DNA of 62,153 nt from Gammaproteobacteria bacterium (GCA_009839505.1 VXPO01000008.1:1-62153); one strand, 5' to 3'; positions 45,782-55,657 are shown, numbered from the stretch's first letter. A program made the numbers and translations. Notes: generated by a model from the sequence alone, not told the origin.

Positions 45782-46600
45782 ATGTACACGACCCTGATCG
45801 GCGCGCAGAACCTGGCGGAACTTCCGCCCTCCTCGGTTCGGGTATTCGATTGCCGCTTCGACCTTGCCGACCCGGACGCCGGAGCACGGAAATTCGCGCA
45901 AGAGCACATTCCCGGCGCGTCGTACCTGCATCTGGACCTTGATCTCTCCGGGGCCGTCGAGCCTGGTAAAACCGGGCGGCACCCGTTGCCGGACCAAGGA
46001 ACGTTTCGCGCGTTGCTGCGTTCACACGGCGTGGGCGACGCTACCCAGGTCGTTGCGTACGACGACGCCGGGGGCATGTTCGCCGCGCGCCTATGGTGGA
46101 TGGTCCGGTGGACCGGGCACCAACGGGTCGCGGTCCTCGATGGCGGCTACCAAGCCTGGGCTGCGCGCAACGGCAGCCATCCCGTGGGAGCGTTGCCGGA
46201 CGACGCGGTTTCGGTCCCGCCCGTGACGATGCCCGAAGTCCGCGAACATGTGCATGGCGGAACCCGGACGCTGCTCGACGCCCGCGCCAACGACCGGTTC
46301 CACGGCCACAACGAGACCATCGACCCCAAGGCCGGCCACATCGCCGGCGCTCTAAACGCCCCGTTCCAGAACAATCTGGCCGCCGACGGGCGCTTTCTCG
46401 ACTCGGCCTCACTGCGCGAGCAGTTTGGGACCCTGCTGGCTGGCGAAGGCGGCAAGCCCGTGGTGTGCTATTGCGGGTCCGGTGTGACCGCCGCGCACAA
46501 CGTGCTCGCCATGGTCCACGCGGGGCTAAGCGAACCCGCGTTGTACCCCGGCTCATGGAGCGAGTGGATCACTGATCCCGGCAATCCAATGGAGACGTGA
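45782..46600 (+). CDS. Sulfurtransferase (thiosulfate/mercaptopyruvate type)
   Basis: 272 residues from the ATG at 45782. Two rhodanese domains: an inactive N-terminal one (FDCRFDLADP... AYDDAGGMFAARLWWM, with no Cys in the loop) and an active C-terminal one with C-Y-C-G-S-G-V-T-A, in which the second Cys begins the CGSGVTA active loop. ILD-type GHIAGALNAPF precedes it. Members transfer sulfur from thiosulfate or 3-mercaptopyruvate to acceptors. It ends three bases from the end of the opposite CoA-transferase. Confidence 0.92.
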   Translation: MYTTLIGAQNLAELPPSSVRVFDCRFDLADPDAGARKFAQEHIPGASYLHLDLDLSGAVEPGKTGRHPLPDQGTFRALLRSHGVGDATQVVAYDDAGGMFAARLWWMVRWTGHQRVAVLDGGYQAWAARNGSHPVGALPDDAVSVPPVTMPEVREHVHGGTRTLLDARANDRFHGHNETIDPKAGHIAGALNAPFQNNLAADGRFLDSASLREQFGTLLAGEGGKPVVCYCGSGVTAAHNVLAMVHAGLSEPALYPGSWSEWITDPGNPMET

Positions 46601-46603
46601 CTG

Positions 46604-48955
46604 CTACCCCAGCGCGCCGGCCTCACGAAGTCGCTCGATCTCCTGGTCCTCGAATCCCAAACACTCCCGAAGCACCTGATCGTTGTGCTGGCCGAGGCAC
46701 GGCGCCGCGGAGCGGAGCCGCTGGGGCGTGCGGGAGTAAATCGTCGCCGGACCATCGTAGGGCGTCGGTCCCATGACCGAGTGGTCGAGGGTGACGAAGA
46801 AGCCACGATGCTCAAGCTGTGGATCCTCGTAGAGATCGCTGGGGCGCATCACGACGTAGGCCGGCACGCCGGCGTTCCGAAGGATGTCGGCCGCATGAAA
46901 AGCCTCGCGGTCAAGACACCAGTCCGCAAGCGACGCTTCGCCGATGACTCCGGCCAGGGCGTGGCGTTCTGGCTCCGTCTCCACGCCGATGGCCAGGTAG
47001 CGCTGTTCACCGGCACACGCGAATACGCCGTGCGGATCGAGGCTCGGCGACCCTTGGCCCAAGCGCGCCGCCACGTGGCCGTTCACCACGTAGTCGAGGA
47101 TCAGCGGTTCGAGGAAGCGGATGCCGCACTCCACCTGGGCGAGATCGATGTGTTGACCGAGGCCCGTGCGCCGACGGTGCATCAACGCCGCGACCACGGC
47201 GCAGACCCCGTAGCGCGGGGTAATGAAATCCGTATAGGCCCCCCAGGGACCACAGGGGTCGCGGTCGGGCCAGCCGACGAGTTCGTACAAGCCCGAGATG
47301 CAGGCGCCCTGGCCGCCGTATCCCGAATAACCCCTCTCCCGCCCCGTCTGACCGCGGATCGATGTGGACAGCATGACCAGGTCGTCGCGGTCGGCCGACA
47401 ACGTGTCCCAGTCCAGCCCGAATCGACCCATGGTTCCGGGGGAATAGCTCTCCAGCACGACGTCGGCCCAGTCCGCCATGCGCCGCGCGAGCCGTCGGCC
47501 CTGCGGGTTCTTCAGGTCTACCGTCATGCCGAGCTTGGAGGTGTTGAAGTTGGCCATGAACTGGGCGCGGTCCACGCCGGGCTCGCCGTCCTTGAACGGC
47601 GGCACCGTGCGCAGCAGGTCAACGCGGCTTGCGGACTCGATGCGCACCACAGTCGCGCCGTGGTCCGCCAGGGCCTTGCCGATCATCGGCCCGACACCCA
47701 CCCAACTGAAGTCGGCCACCTTGAGTCCGGCGAAGGGAGCGTCCTTGGACCGGCGTACGCCAGCTGTCGGACGCCGAGGCGGCGGCGGCGGGGACGATCC
47801 CAAGGCGGGTGCGTCGCGGTCCAGCCGAAGGGGCGTGCCCGACATGCGGGCGAACGGTCCGGCGTGAATCAGCCCCGATCCACCGCCATCGTGATCAGTT
47901 TCCACCCAGAATCCGCGGTCGGCGAGATGAGGATCGCAGAGCAGGTCGGGGACCGTGTGGATCGCCGCCAGCGTCAGGCCGTGGTTGGCCGAGAACTGCT
48001 GGATCTCCTGCTTGGTCCTCGTGGCCAGTAGTTCGACGATCAGATCCGCGGCCGTCTGCGCCGCTTCGAGGTCCAACTCGCCATCGCGCAGCGCTGCCAT
48101 CCAGGCATTCAGGTCGAGTCCTCGGACGGACTCGGGAACATCGCCATTGGACGCCTCCACCCACCGCAACAGGGCATCGAACGTGCGCTCGCCGATGACC
48201 CGCATCTGAAACCGCACCTGTATCAGGCCGTCCCGGCAGGAGACGAGGCCCGGGAGGCGCAATCGGGGCGCCTCGGTCGACGCCTGCGGAACCTGGCCGC
48301 GGTACTCGCTGCTGAAGGGCGGGTTGCGGCCCGTGTTCGGCGGATAGCCCGTGGCGTTCATCAACGTCCACACCACGCAGGCCTGGGCGGACACGTCGAG
48401 GTGCTGGCCGAGACCGGACTGGTCTCGCTCGTACAGCGCGACCAGGATATCCGCTGCGGCCTGCACACCCGCATGGAAGGCGGCCTGGGGCATGGCGCCC
48501 ATGGGCAGGGGCGCCCGGTCGCCGTCGCCCTGCAGGCCAACCAGCCCTCCCGCCGCCTCGACCGTAACTTCGGCGGCGGGCATTGCCGCCATGGGTCCGG
48601 TGCAGCCGAACGGGGTGACCGAAACATGAACGAGGTGCGGATGCGCTGCCGAGAAGTCGCCGTGGCGTCCGGACTCGATGAACACGTCCGCGTCTGCGAG
48701 GAGAGGTTCCACATCGTCGGCGACGATGCTCTCTTTGCCCGCGCCGACGCACGCCCAGTAGAGCGACTCGCCTTCGCCGAGCGGCCTCTCGTCCCTTGCG
48801 CTCTCCGCAAAAGGGCCGAGCCGGCGAGACTCGCAACCGCCCGGCGGCTCCACCTTGAACACCTGCGCACCCAGTTCCGCCAGCACGCGACCGGCAAGTT
48901 CTCCCCAGCGCGTGGTGGCGTCGATGACGCGGATGCCGTCCAGCGGCGCGTTCAT
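46604..48955 (-). CDS. Two-domain CaiB/BaiF CoA-transferase (class III)
   Basis: 783 residues. The ATG (48955-48953) overlaps the upstream gene's TGA in an ATGA, so translation is coupled. Domain 1 (about 1-370) starts LDGIRVIDATTRWGELAG; domain 2 (about 395-783) starts FAGLKVADFSWVGVGPMIG and contains NFNTSKLGMTVDLKNPQG and the TGLGQHIDLAQVE region. A Pro-rich linker (SSPPPPPRRPT) joins them. Where formyl-CoA transferase has its Asp, domain 2 reads AYTDFITPRYG, which offers a plausible Asp; domain 1 reads PMGAMPQAAFHAG and lacks it. Confidence 0.88.
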   Translation of the reverse strand: MNAPLDGIRVIDATTRWGELAGRVLAELGAQVFKVEPPGGCESRRLGPFAESARDERPLGEGESLYWACVGAGKESIVADDVEPLLADADVFIESGRHGDFSAAHPHLVHVSVTPFGCTGPMAAMPAAEVTVEAAGGLVGLQGDGDRAPLPMGAMPQAAFHAGVQAAADILVALYERDQSGLGQHLDVSAQACVVWTLMNATGYPPNTGRNPPFSSEYRGQVPQASTEAPRLRLPGLVSCRDGLIQVRFQMRVIGERTFDALLRWVEASNGDVPESVRGLDLNAWMAALRDGELDLEAAQTAADLIVELLATRTKQEIQQFSANHGLTLAAIHTVPDLLCDPHLADRGFWVETDHDGGGSGLIHAGPFARMSGTPLRLDRDAPALGSSPPPPPRRPTAGVRRSKDAPFAGLKVADFSWVGVGPMIGKALADHGATVVRIESASRVDLLRTVPPFKDGEPGVDRAQFMANFNTSKLGMTVDLKNPQGRRLARRMADWADVVLESYSPGTMGRFGLDWDTLSADRDDLVMLSTSIRGQTGRERGYSGYGGQGACISGLYELVGWPDRDPCGPWGAYTDFITPRYGVCAVVAALMHRRRTGLGQHIDLAQVECGIRFLEPLILDYVVNGHVAARLGQGSPSLDPHGVFACAGEQRYLAIGVETEPERHALAGVIGEASLADWCLDREAFHAADILRNAGVPAYVVMRPSDLYEDPQLEHRGFFVTLDHSVMGPTPYDGPATIYSRTPQRLRSAAPCLGQHNDQVLRECLGFEDQEIERLREAGALG

Positions 48956-50178
48956 GAATCTAGGCGGGGTTTGGTGCCGACTATTCCCCGGTGTTCCAGG
49001 TCGTCCACTTCGGCGTCGGTCAAACCGAGGAGTTCGGTCAGCACTTCCCGGCTGTGCTGGCCCAGGGTAGGTGCGGGTCGGTCGATGTCGAACGGTTCCT
49101 CGCCGACCCGGTACGGGGGCGCCGGATGCGGTAGGACACCAACGTGGTCGCGCTCCATCAACTTCCAGAAGCCGCGGGCAACGAGATGCGGATCGGTACC
49201 GAGTTCCAAGCCGCTGGACACGTGACCGGCGGCGATGCCACGTTGCTGCAGTTCCAGCATGAGCACTTCGGCCACCTGACCCGACGTGAAGTCGGCCACG
49301 GCGCGGTCGAGTTCCTCGACTCGACCTAGGCGATCGTCGACATGGCCGAAGCCATCGACCTCTGCGAAAGCGGCGAACGCCTTCCACTCGTCCTCGGAGC
49401 GGATGCAGATGGCAATCCACTCATCCTCGCCGACACAGGGATAGACGCCGTGGGGCGCATGGCGCGTTGAGCGGTTGCCGAGGCGCTCGGGCGGCTCGCC
49501 GTTCACTGCCTGGGCAAGAATGCCCTCGGCGCCGAGCGGGAAAAGGCCTTCCGACTGCGACAGGTCGAGGTATTGGCCCTGACCCGTGCGGTGCTTGTTG
49601 TACAGCGCCGTCAGCAACGCCGCCGCACCGTTCAAGCCGCCGACGGAGTCGCCGAGGGCAACGTGCACCATGGTCGGCGGATAGTCGGCTTCGCCCGAGA
49701 GATGCGGCAGGCCTGACGCCTGCTCCACGGTCGAACCGTACGCACGATAGCTCGACCAGGGGCCACTCGTGCCGAACGCCGGCATGGAAATCATCACCAG
49801 TGACGGGTTCACCTTCGACAGAACGTCGTAGTCGAGACCCAGCTTCGGCAGCACCCCCGCCGAGTAGTTCTCGACCACGACGTCCGAGATCGCAACCAGC
49901 CGCTTCAGCAGGTCGCTGCCGGCTGGCGACGACAGGTCGAGCGTCAGATCCCGCTTGTTGCGGTTGACCATGTTGAAGGCCGGATTCTTCTCGGCGCCGT
50001 GGTCGTCGATCCACTCCTGGGTCGCCTCCCAGCCCCGCCACCAATCGAAGCGCACGCAGCCCTCGACCTTGATCACGTCCGCACCCATGTCCGCCAAGTG
50101 ACGGGCGGCGAGCGGGCCCGCCCAGCCCATGGAGAGATCCACGACGCGCAGACCCGCCAGGAGTCCCGGGCGGCTCAT
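48952..50178 (-). CDS. CaiB/BaiF CoA-transferase
   Basis: 408 residues, a standard single-domain class III CoA-transferase. LAGLRVVDLSMGWAGPLAARHLADMGADVIKVEG opens the Rossmann-like part, NRNKRDLTLDLSSP follows, and HVALGDSVGGLNGAAALLTAL carries the catalytic Asp (GDS). The TGA/ATG overlaps on both sides show it is the middle gene of a tightly coupled three-gene operon. In contrast to its two neighbours it has an intact active site, so it may be the working subunit of the set. Confidence 0.93.
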   Translation of the reverse strand: MSRPGLLAGLRVVDLSMGWAGPLAARHLADMGADVIKVEGCVRFDWWRGWEATQEWIDDHGAEKNPAFNMVNRNKRDLTLDLSSPAGSDLLKRLVAISDVVVENYSAGVLPKLGLDYDVLSKVNPSLVMISMPAFGTSGPWSSYRAYGSTVEQASGLPHLSGEADYPPTMVHVALGDSVGGLNGAAALLTALYNKHRTGQGQYLDLSQSEGLFPLGAEGILAQAVNGEPPERLGNRSTRHAPHGVYPCVGEDEWIAICIRSEDEWKAFAAFAEVDGFGHVDDRLGRVEELDRAVADFTSGQVAEVLMLELQQRGIAAGHVSSGLELGTDPHLVARGFWKLMERDHVGVLPHPAPPYRVGEEPFDIDRPAPTLGQHSREVLTELLGLTDAEVDDLEHRGIVGTKPRLDS

Positions 50179-51302
50179 GCCAGTCGCTCCGCATTGGACT
50201 CGCCGAGTTTCGCCACCCGGCCGCCCCGTGCCGCCGGATTCGCGAACAGACGGAACGGCGTAACCGGTGCCTGGAACGCGACGCCGTCGCATTGGATCTC
50301 GGCAAACGCACCCCGGGCGACGTATTGGTCCACGCCGAAGAGCTCCTCCATGGTCGGCACGGGAGCCAAGGGTATGCGCAGCGCCTGCCCGCGATCGACG
50401 AGTTCCGCTGCCGAGCGTTTGAGGGCACGCTGCCGGATGATCGGTTCCAGCGTGTCGTAGTCCATCAATCGGCCGATCGCCGTCTGGTAGGCCGGTTCGT
50501 CCGCATACGGATCCATGGCCAGCAGGAGGCAGAAGTTCTTCCACTGCCGCGGGGTTAGCGCCGTCACGCCGAGCCAGCCGTCGGCGCAGGCGTAGACCCC
50601 CAATGGATAGGTGGGCGCGAAGCGGTTGATGCCGAGACGCTTGCCGCGGCGACCGCTGCGGTAGCCGCCGACCCCGCCGACTTCGGTGAAGCACAGATTG
50701 GCTTCGTGGATACTCGTATCCAGGCGCACCGGCCCACCGGTATTCCCCATCCGTCTCGCAACGACCTGCCCCAACGTGCCGATGTACGCGGTCAGGCCGC
50801 CGACGATCTCCGCGCCGCAGCCCGCCGGCACCAGGGGCGGCCCTTCCTCCGGACCGACGTTCCTGACCATCCCGACGAGAGACCAGCAGACGCTGCCGCT
50901 GCCGTTGAAGCCGGCATACGGGCCATGGCGACCGAACCAGGTGATGGTCGACACGACGACGTCCGGCGCGGCCGTCGAGAAGTCCCCGCAGTCGAACCGT
51001 CCCGCGTCGAGGACGACGGCACAGCCCTCCGCCAAGGCGGCCAGTCGCTCCGGTTCGCTCTCCACGGCAAGTGCGACGCTGTGCTTGTTGGTGCTGAGAT
51101 AGGCGTGCAAGGCGCTGCTCTCGGGAGCCGCGACGCCCGGGATGAACGGCGGCTCACGGCGCGTCGGGAAGCCGCCATCGGGCGGCTCGACGTTGACGAC
51201 GTCGGCGCCGTGATCCGCGAACAGCTTGCCGCAATAGCCGCTGGCAATGGTGCCGGCCACGTCGAGGACTTTGAGGCCGGTTAGCGCCCCTTCTTGTTCC
51301 AC
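50175..51302 (-). CDS. CaiB/BaiF-like CoA-transferase, probably degenerate active site
   Basis: 375 residues, first gene of the operon. LTGLKVLDVAGTIASGYCGKLFADHGADVVNVEPP is the family opening and SALHAYLSTNKHSVAL the usual second motif. At the catalytic site it reads PAGCGAEIVGGLTAYIGTLG, with Gly/Ala in place of the Asp, so it may be a partner or regulatory subunit. The stop overlaps the next ATG (ATGA). It is divergent from the GH32-like gene with 52 bases between the starts. Confidence 0.85.
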   Translation of the reverse strand: MEQEGALTGLKVLDVAGTIASGYCGKLFADHGADVVNVEPPDGGFPTRREPPFIPGVAAPESSALHAYLSTNKHSVALAVESEPERLAALAEGCAVVLDAGRFDCGDFSTAAPDVVVSTITWFGRHGPYAGFNGSGSVCWSLVGMVRNVGPEEGPPLVPAGCGAEIVGGLTAYIGTLGQVVARRMGNTGGPVRLDTSIHEANLCFTEVGGVGGYRSGRRGKRLGINRFAPTYPLGVYACADGWLGVTALTPRQWKNFCLLLAMDPYADEPAYQTAIGRLMDYDTLEPIIRQRALKRSAAELVDRGQALRIPLAPVPTMEELFGVDQYVARGAFAEIQCDGVAFQAPVTPFRLFANPAARGGRVAKLGESNAERLA

Positions 51303-51354
51303 TTGGGCTTAGACTCCCTCTCCCCGAGCGAAAATACCGTAAAGAAGCGCTCGA

Positions 51355-52821
51355 TTGAACGAGAGCCATCGCAAAGATCGCCACGTACCGCGCTATCACT
51401 TCGTGGCGCCCGAGGGCCCGTGCGTGCCATTCGATCCCAACGGCTGCCTGTTCTGGCGGGGGCGCTATCACCTCTTCTACATCTACCAGGACCCCACGCT
51501 CACCCGCGGTCGCGACTGCTGGGGCCATGCGTCGAGCCGCGACCTGGTGCACTGGCGGCTCCATCCGCCGGCACTGAAGCCGGAACCCGACGTCCCGGAA
51601 CAGGGCATCTACTCCGGTTGCGCATTGGTCACGCGGGAAGGCGTCCCCGCCCTCGTCTACTACGGGGTCCGGGCCGGGATATGCATCGCCTTCGCCGAAG
51701 ACGACGAACTGCTGCACTGGCGGCGGCATCCCGCCAACCCGGTGATCGTCGAACCGAAGCGAGGCGATCCGGACTTCGACGTGTACCGCGTCTTCGATCC
51801 CCACGCGTGGCTCACTGACGGTGTTTACCACGTCATCCTGGGTGGCCGCGTCAAACCCCACGACATCCGCGACACCGCCTACCTGTTCACCTCCGACGAT
51901 CTGGAACATTGGGAGTATCAGCGACCGTTCTACAACCCGAACCCCAACTGGACGGACGCCAACGAGGACTGCGCCTGCCCCGACTTCTTCAGACTCGGCG
52001 ACCAGCATGTCCTGCTTTGCATCAGCCACCCCCGGGGTGCCCGGTACTACCTCGGGCGCTACCAGGCGGGCACGTTCATCCCCGACAGCCACCACCGCAT
52101 GAACTATCCGGGTGGTGCGTGCTTTGCGCCTGAGTCGCTAGAGGACGGCATGGGGCGGCGTCTCGTCTGGGCCTGGGCAACACCCCAACGCCAACGCGGA
52201 ACCGACCCGTTCGCGACCATGACCCTGCCCCGCGTACTCACGGCCACAAGCCCGGGCGCGCTGATGATCGAACCGGCGCGTGAACTCGAACTGCTGCGCC
52301 GCGACCACCGCGAAACCGAGGCGATGGAACTCGACGCCGCCGAGCGGCTTTGCCCCGAATTGGCGGGCGACTGCCTGGAGCTTCGAGTTGCCATCCAGCC
52401 ACGGGGCGCTCGGCGGATGGGACTGAGTGTCCGCGCCGCCCCCAACCGCATCGAAGAGACCCGCATCGTGTACGACGCCGTGGCTCGCACGCTGGCCATC
52501 GACTCGACACGTTCGAGCCTCGACCCCGCGGTGTTCCGGAGCTTCCCAATCTATGCGAAGGATCCGCCTCCACGCGATGTGGCAGTTCAGACCGCGCCCT
52601 GCATGCTTGAACAGGACGACACGCTGCGGCTCACGGTATTCCTGGACGCCTCGATCATCGAGATCTACGCCAACGACCGCCTGGCGCTCACGGGCCGGAT
52701 CTATCCCACCTTGGCGGGTAGCCGCTACACCCGGCTGTTCGCCGAAGGCGGCCGCGCGGCGTTCTCGCCCGTGCAGGTGTGGGACATGGGAGCATTGAGC
52801 TACTCCGCGGACGAGTCGTGA
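51355..52821 (+). CDS. GH32-like five-bladed beta-propeller protein with altered active site
   Basis: 488 residues from a TTG, with no signal peptide. The N-terminal propeller shows GH32 landmarks: PFDPNG (D27, nucleophile position), YSGCA (86-90), HAWLTDG and a C-terminal beta-sandwich with VFLDASIIEIYAND. Two key motifs differ: the RDP triad reads FDP (147-149), and the ECP acid/base motif reads ACP (207-209), so the usual Glu is Ala. GH32 enzymes cleave fructosides. This could be a divergent subfamily using a different acid or substrate, or a binding protein. E204 and D205 lie nearby. Confidence 0.8.
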   Translation: MNESHRKDRHVPRYHFVAPEGPCVPFDPNGCLFWRGRYHLFYIYQDPTLTRGRDCWGHASSRDLVHWRLHPPALKPEPDVPEQGIYSGCALVTREGVPALVYYGVRAGICIAFAEDDELLHWRRHPANPVIVEPKRGDPDFDVYRVFDPHAWLTDGVYHVILGGRVKPHDIRDTAYLFTSDDLEHWEYQRPFYNPNPNWTDANEDCACPDFFRLGDQHVLLCISHPRGARYYLGRYQAGTFIPDSHHRMNYPGGACFAPESLEDGMGRRLVWAWATPQRQRGTDPFATMTLPRVLTATSPGALMIEPARELELLRRDHRETEAMELDAAERLCPELAGDCLELRVAIQPRGARRMGLSVRAAPNRIEETRIVYDAVARTLAIDSTRSSLDPAVFRSFPIYAKDPPPRDVAVQTAPCMLEQDDTLRLTVFLDASIIEIYANDRLALTGRIYPTLAGSRYTRLFAEGGRAAFSPVQVWDMGALSYSADES

Positions 52822-52891
52822 CAGTCATGCTCGTTTTCCGGCGTGGTTGAGCTACAGTTCGTAGCCATCCACAGCCGGGCAACGAAGAATC

Positions 52892-54292
52892 GTGACTGCT
52901 CCCTACCCCGACCATCCCCAACTCCGCGGAAACTTCGCGCCGCTGCGCATGGAGTGCGACATCGACGACGTGACCGTACGCGGCGAGCTGCCCCGCGACC
53001 TCGACATCACCTACTACCGCAACGGCCCGGATCCCCAGTTCCCACCCATGGGCGACTACCACTGGTTCGCGGGCGACGGGATGCTGCACATGTTCCGCAT
53101 CCAGGATGGCCGCGTGCGCTACCGCAATCGTTGGGTACGCACGGGGAAGTGGAACGTCGAGCGGCGCGAGGGACGCAACCTGATCGATCCGTTCAACCCG
53201 GTGGTCAACGATCCGGTTGCCGCGGGCGCCGAGCGCGACGGGCTCGCCAACACCAACGTCGTTTGGCATGGCGGCAGGCTGCTCGCCCTGGAGGAAGCCC
53301 ATGCGCCGTTCGAGATCGACCCGGAGACCCTGGACTCCAAGGGCGCCTGGCGGTTTGGCGAGGGGTTCGAAGGTCCCATGACGGCCCATCCCAAGATCGA
53401 TCCCCAGTCAGGTGAGATGCTGTTCTTCGGCTACATGGCCTCGGGTCTGTTCAGCCCGGACGTCAGCTACCAGACCGTCAACGCCGGTGGCGCGCTGACG
53501 CGCTCGGAGCGCTTCGAAGCACCCTTCACGAGCATGATGCACGACTTCATCGTGACGTCCGAACACGTCGTCTTCCCCGTGTTTCCGCTTACCGGGAGCC
53601 TCGAGCGCGCCATGGCGGGAGGACCGCCGTTCGCCTGGGAGCCGGACAAGGGCACGCACGTCGGTGTGATGAGGCGCGACGGCTCGGTGACGGACATCCG
53701 CTGGTTCGAGACCGACCCGTGCTACGTCTTCCACCCGATGAACGCCTACACCGACGGCGACCGGATCGTCGCCCACGTGATGCAGTTCGACAAGGCGCCG
53801 CTGTTCCCCAACGTCGACGGCACGTCGAACGAACCCGGCGACTCCCGTCTCACGGAGTGGGTGATCGACCTCGCGGCAAACTCCAACGGCATGGAACGCC
53901 GGTTCCTAGACGACGTGCGCGGCGAGTTCCCACGCCTCGACGAACGCTTCGCGGGCACCGACTACCGCGTGGGATTCTACGCCGCAGCCGTCAACGGGGG
54001 CGGTGACATCAGCTTCGACGCCATCGCCCGTCACGACTTCACCACCGGGTGCCGCACCCAGTACGTCCTGCCGGAGGGAGACACCACCGGCGAGCCGGTG
54101 TTCGTGCCCCGATCACCGGACGCCCAGGAGGGCGACGGCTACCTCATGAGCATCGTCCATCGTAGGCGGGAGAGCCGCAGCGACCTCGCCGTGTTCGATG
54201 CCGGGAACCTCGCCGACGGCCCGGTCGCCTGCGCGGAACTGCCCCACCGCGTGCCGTACGGGTTCCACGGCAACTGGAAGTACAACGACTAG
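52892..54292 (+). CDS. Carotenoid oxygenase (RPE65/CCD) family protein
   Basis: 466 residues from a GTG. A seven-bladed propeller with four iron-binding histidines visible: H166 (TAHPKID), H217 (MMHDFIV), H281 (VFHPMNAY) and H459 (YGFHGNW). RNGPDPQF and WFAGDGMLH near the N-terminus are typical. Members cleave C=C bonds of carotenoids, stilbenes or lignin-type dimers. No carotenoid genes are near, so a phenylpropanoid or other unsaturated substrate is equally possible. It starts 70 bases after the GH32-like gene. Confidence 0.93.
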   Translation: MTAPYPDHPQLRGNFAPLRMECDIDDVTVRGELPRDLDITYYRNGPDPQFPPMGDYHWFAGDGMLHMFRIQDGRVRYRNRWVRTGKWNVERREGRNLIDPFNPVVNDPVAAGAERDGLANTNVVWHGGRLLALEEAHAPFEIDPETLDSKGAWRFGEGFEGPMTAHPKIDPQSGEMLFFGYMASGLFSPDVSYQTVNAGGALTRSERFEAPFTSMMHDFIVTSEHVVFPVFPLTGSLERAMAGGPPFAWEPDKGTHVGVMRRDGSVTDIRWFETDPCYVFHPMNAYTDGDRIVAHVMQFDKAPLFPNVDGTSNEPGDSRLTEWVIDLAANSNGMERRFLDDVRGEFPRLDERFAGTDYRVGFYAAAVNGGGDISFDAIARHDFTTGCRTQYVLPEGDTTGEPVFVPRSPDAQEGDGYLMSIVHRRRESRSDLAVFDAGNLADGPVACAELPHRVPYGFHGNWKYND

Positions 54293-54310
54293 CCAAGCCC
54301 TCGCGGTCAG

Positions 54311-54931
54311 TCAAACTGCCGGAAAGAGCGCCTCCGGAAGAATCTCCTCGAACACGAGACTGAGTCCCGGAACCGCCGTCGCGACCAGCTCCTCCGTCCA
54401 TGCCAAGGTCCGCGATGTTTCATAGCCGTCCGCGCTTGGTCCGGTATACACCGTGATCGTCCGCGCCCGGACGTCCACAAGCCATGCCTCTGGAACCCCC
54501 GCTGCGGCATAGCGCGGCATTTTCTCTTGCCGGTCGTAACGCAACGACGAGTCGGCGACCTCGATGGCAACGAGGATGTCGGCCGGTTGCGGGTGGCGCA
54601 GCATATACGCAGCCGAGTCCGGACGGACGATCGCCAGATCCGGCTCCGGTTGGGTGAACCTGGACAGCAGAACTGACGATTGAACGCGCAGATCGGCCTC
54701 ATCCCCGAGACGCAGGATCAGGACCTTGGCCAGATGGTTCACGATCCCAGCGTGCGGCGGCCCCATTGGCGGCATTTCGATGAGTTCTCCGTCGATCAGT
54801 TCGACACGGTCGTCGGAGGTGAGGATTCCCGCCTCACACATCTTCGCGAAGTCATCCACCGTCAGACGCCGGCGTTTTGGCTCATCGACCCGTGACATCG
54901 TCGTTGGAGCGATCTCAATGGATTCGATCAT
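54311..54931 (-). CDS. Uma2-family (PD-(D/E)XK fold) protein
   Basis: 206 residues from the ATG at 54931, chosen for GGAAGGA upstream; an ATG 11 codons further in is possible. The Uma2 pattern is complete: LTVDDFAKMCEAGIL, RVELIDGELIEMPPMGPPHAG, QPEPDLAIVRPD, ILVAIEVADSSLRYDRQEK and AAAGVPEAWLVDV. The D...E-x-K type catalytic residues are in place. It is shorter and more standard than the copy at 5262-6317. The role of the family is not known; copies are often numerous. Confidence 0.9.
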   Translation of the reverse strand: MIESIEIAPTTMSRVDEPKRRRLTVDDFAKMCEAGILTSDDRVELIDGELIEMPPMGPPHAGIVNHLAKVLILRLGDEADLRVQSSVLLSRFTQPEPDLAIVRPDSAAYMLRHPQPADILVAIEVADSSLRYDRQEKMPRYAAAGVPEAWLVDVRARTITVYTGPSADGYETSRTLAWTEELVATAVPGLSLVFEEILPEALFPAV

Positions 54932-55063
54932 ACCCTTGTGGTTCCTTCCGCGAAGAGTGGACGACACCATGGGCGAACTGTACTTGCGGGGCGGACGGAT
55001 CGATGTAGGCGGTTCACCATGCTCGACGTGAGAAATCGGCCATGCCTAATGGGTCCGGTGTCA

Positions 55064-55657
55064 TCAGAACCCACCTCCGGCGCGCAGGTACGCGATTTCT
55101 TCGGGCGTGCTATTGCGGCCCAGGATCGCGTTGCGGTGGGGGAAGCGGCCGAATCGCGCGATCACGTCCCGATGGGCATGGGCGTAGGGAACGAAGTCCG
55201 CCGCGAACTGTCGCCACTGGTCCGGAACCTCCTCGACCAGCGATTCGAAGAGCCGCACCGAGCGCTCCTGGTCCGCGGGATCCTCGCTGTGCTCAAAAGG
55301 GTGGTAGAGAAACGTGCGGCCGGCACAGCCCAGCTCGCGGTCGAGGCGGCTCTCGACCGCCGACGTCGCGACCGCGAGAGCCCGAGTATCGCCGGCGAAG
55401 GCCTCCGGCGTTCCCCGGTAGGCGTTGCGACTCAGCTGATCGAGCAGGATCACCAGCCCGAGTGTCCCGTGCGGCGTGTCCTCCCAGTCCCGGAACGCGC
55501 CTTTGCGCGCCCGCCGGATGGCCACGCCGAAACGGTCCCGGACTTGGGCATCGAATTCATCGTCGGCTGCATACCACCGCTCGGACGCGGCGTTTACCGC
55601 CGCGACGTCCTCCGGGGCGGTGCCGAGCCAGAAGTGGACGACTTCCAGGGGATCCAT
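55064..55657 (-). CDS. DUF924 family protein
   Basis: 197 residues with GGGAGAG six bases before the ATG. Family landmarks are VVHFWLG at the start, RWYAADDEFDAQVRDRFG, LVILLDQLSRNAYRGTPEAFAGD, YHPFEHSED and GRFPHRNAILGRNSTPEE near the end. All-helical, TPR-like fold. Function not established. Confidence 0.93.
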   Translation of the reverse strand: MDPLEVVHFWLGTAPEDVAAVNAASERWYAADDEFDAQVRDRFGVAIRRARKGAFRDWEDTPHGTLGLVILLDQLSRNAYRGTPEAFAGDTRALAVATSAVESRLDRELGCAGRTFLYHPFEHSEDPADQERSVRLFESLVEEVPDQWRQFAADFVPYAHAHRDVIARFGRFPHRNAILGRNSTPEEIAYLRAGGGF

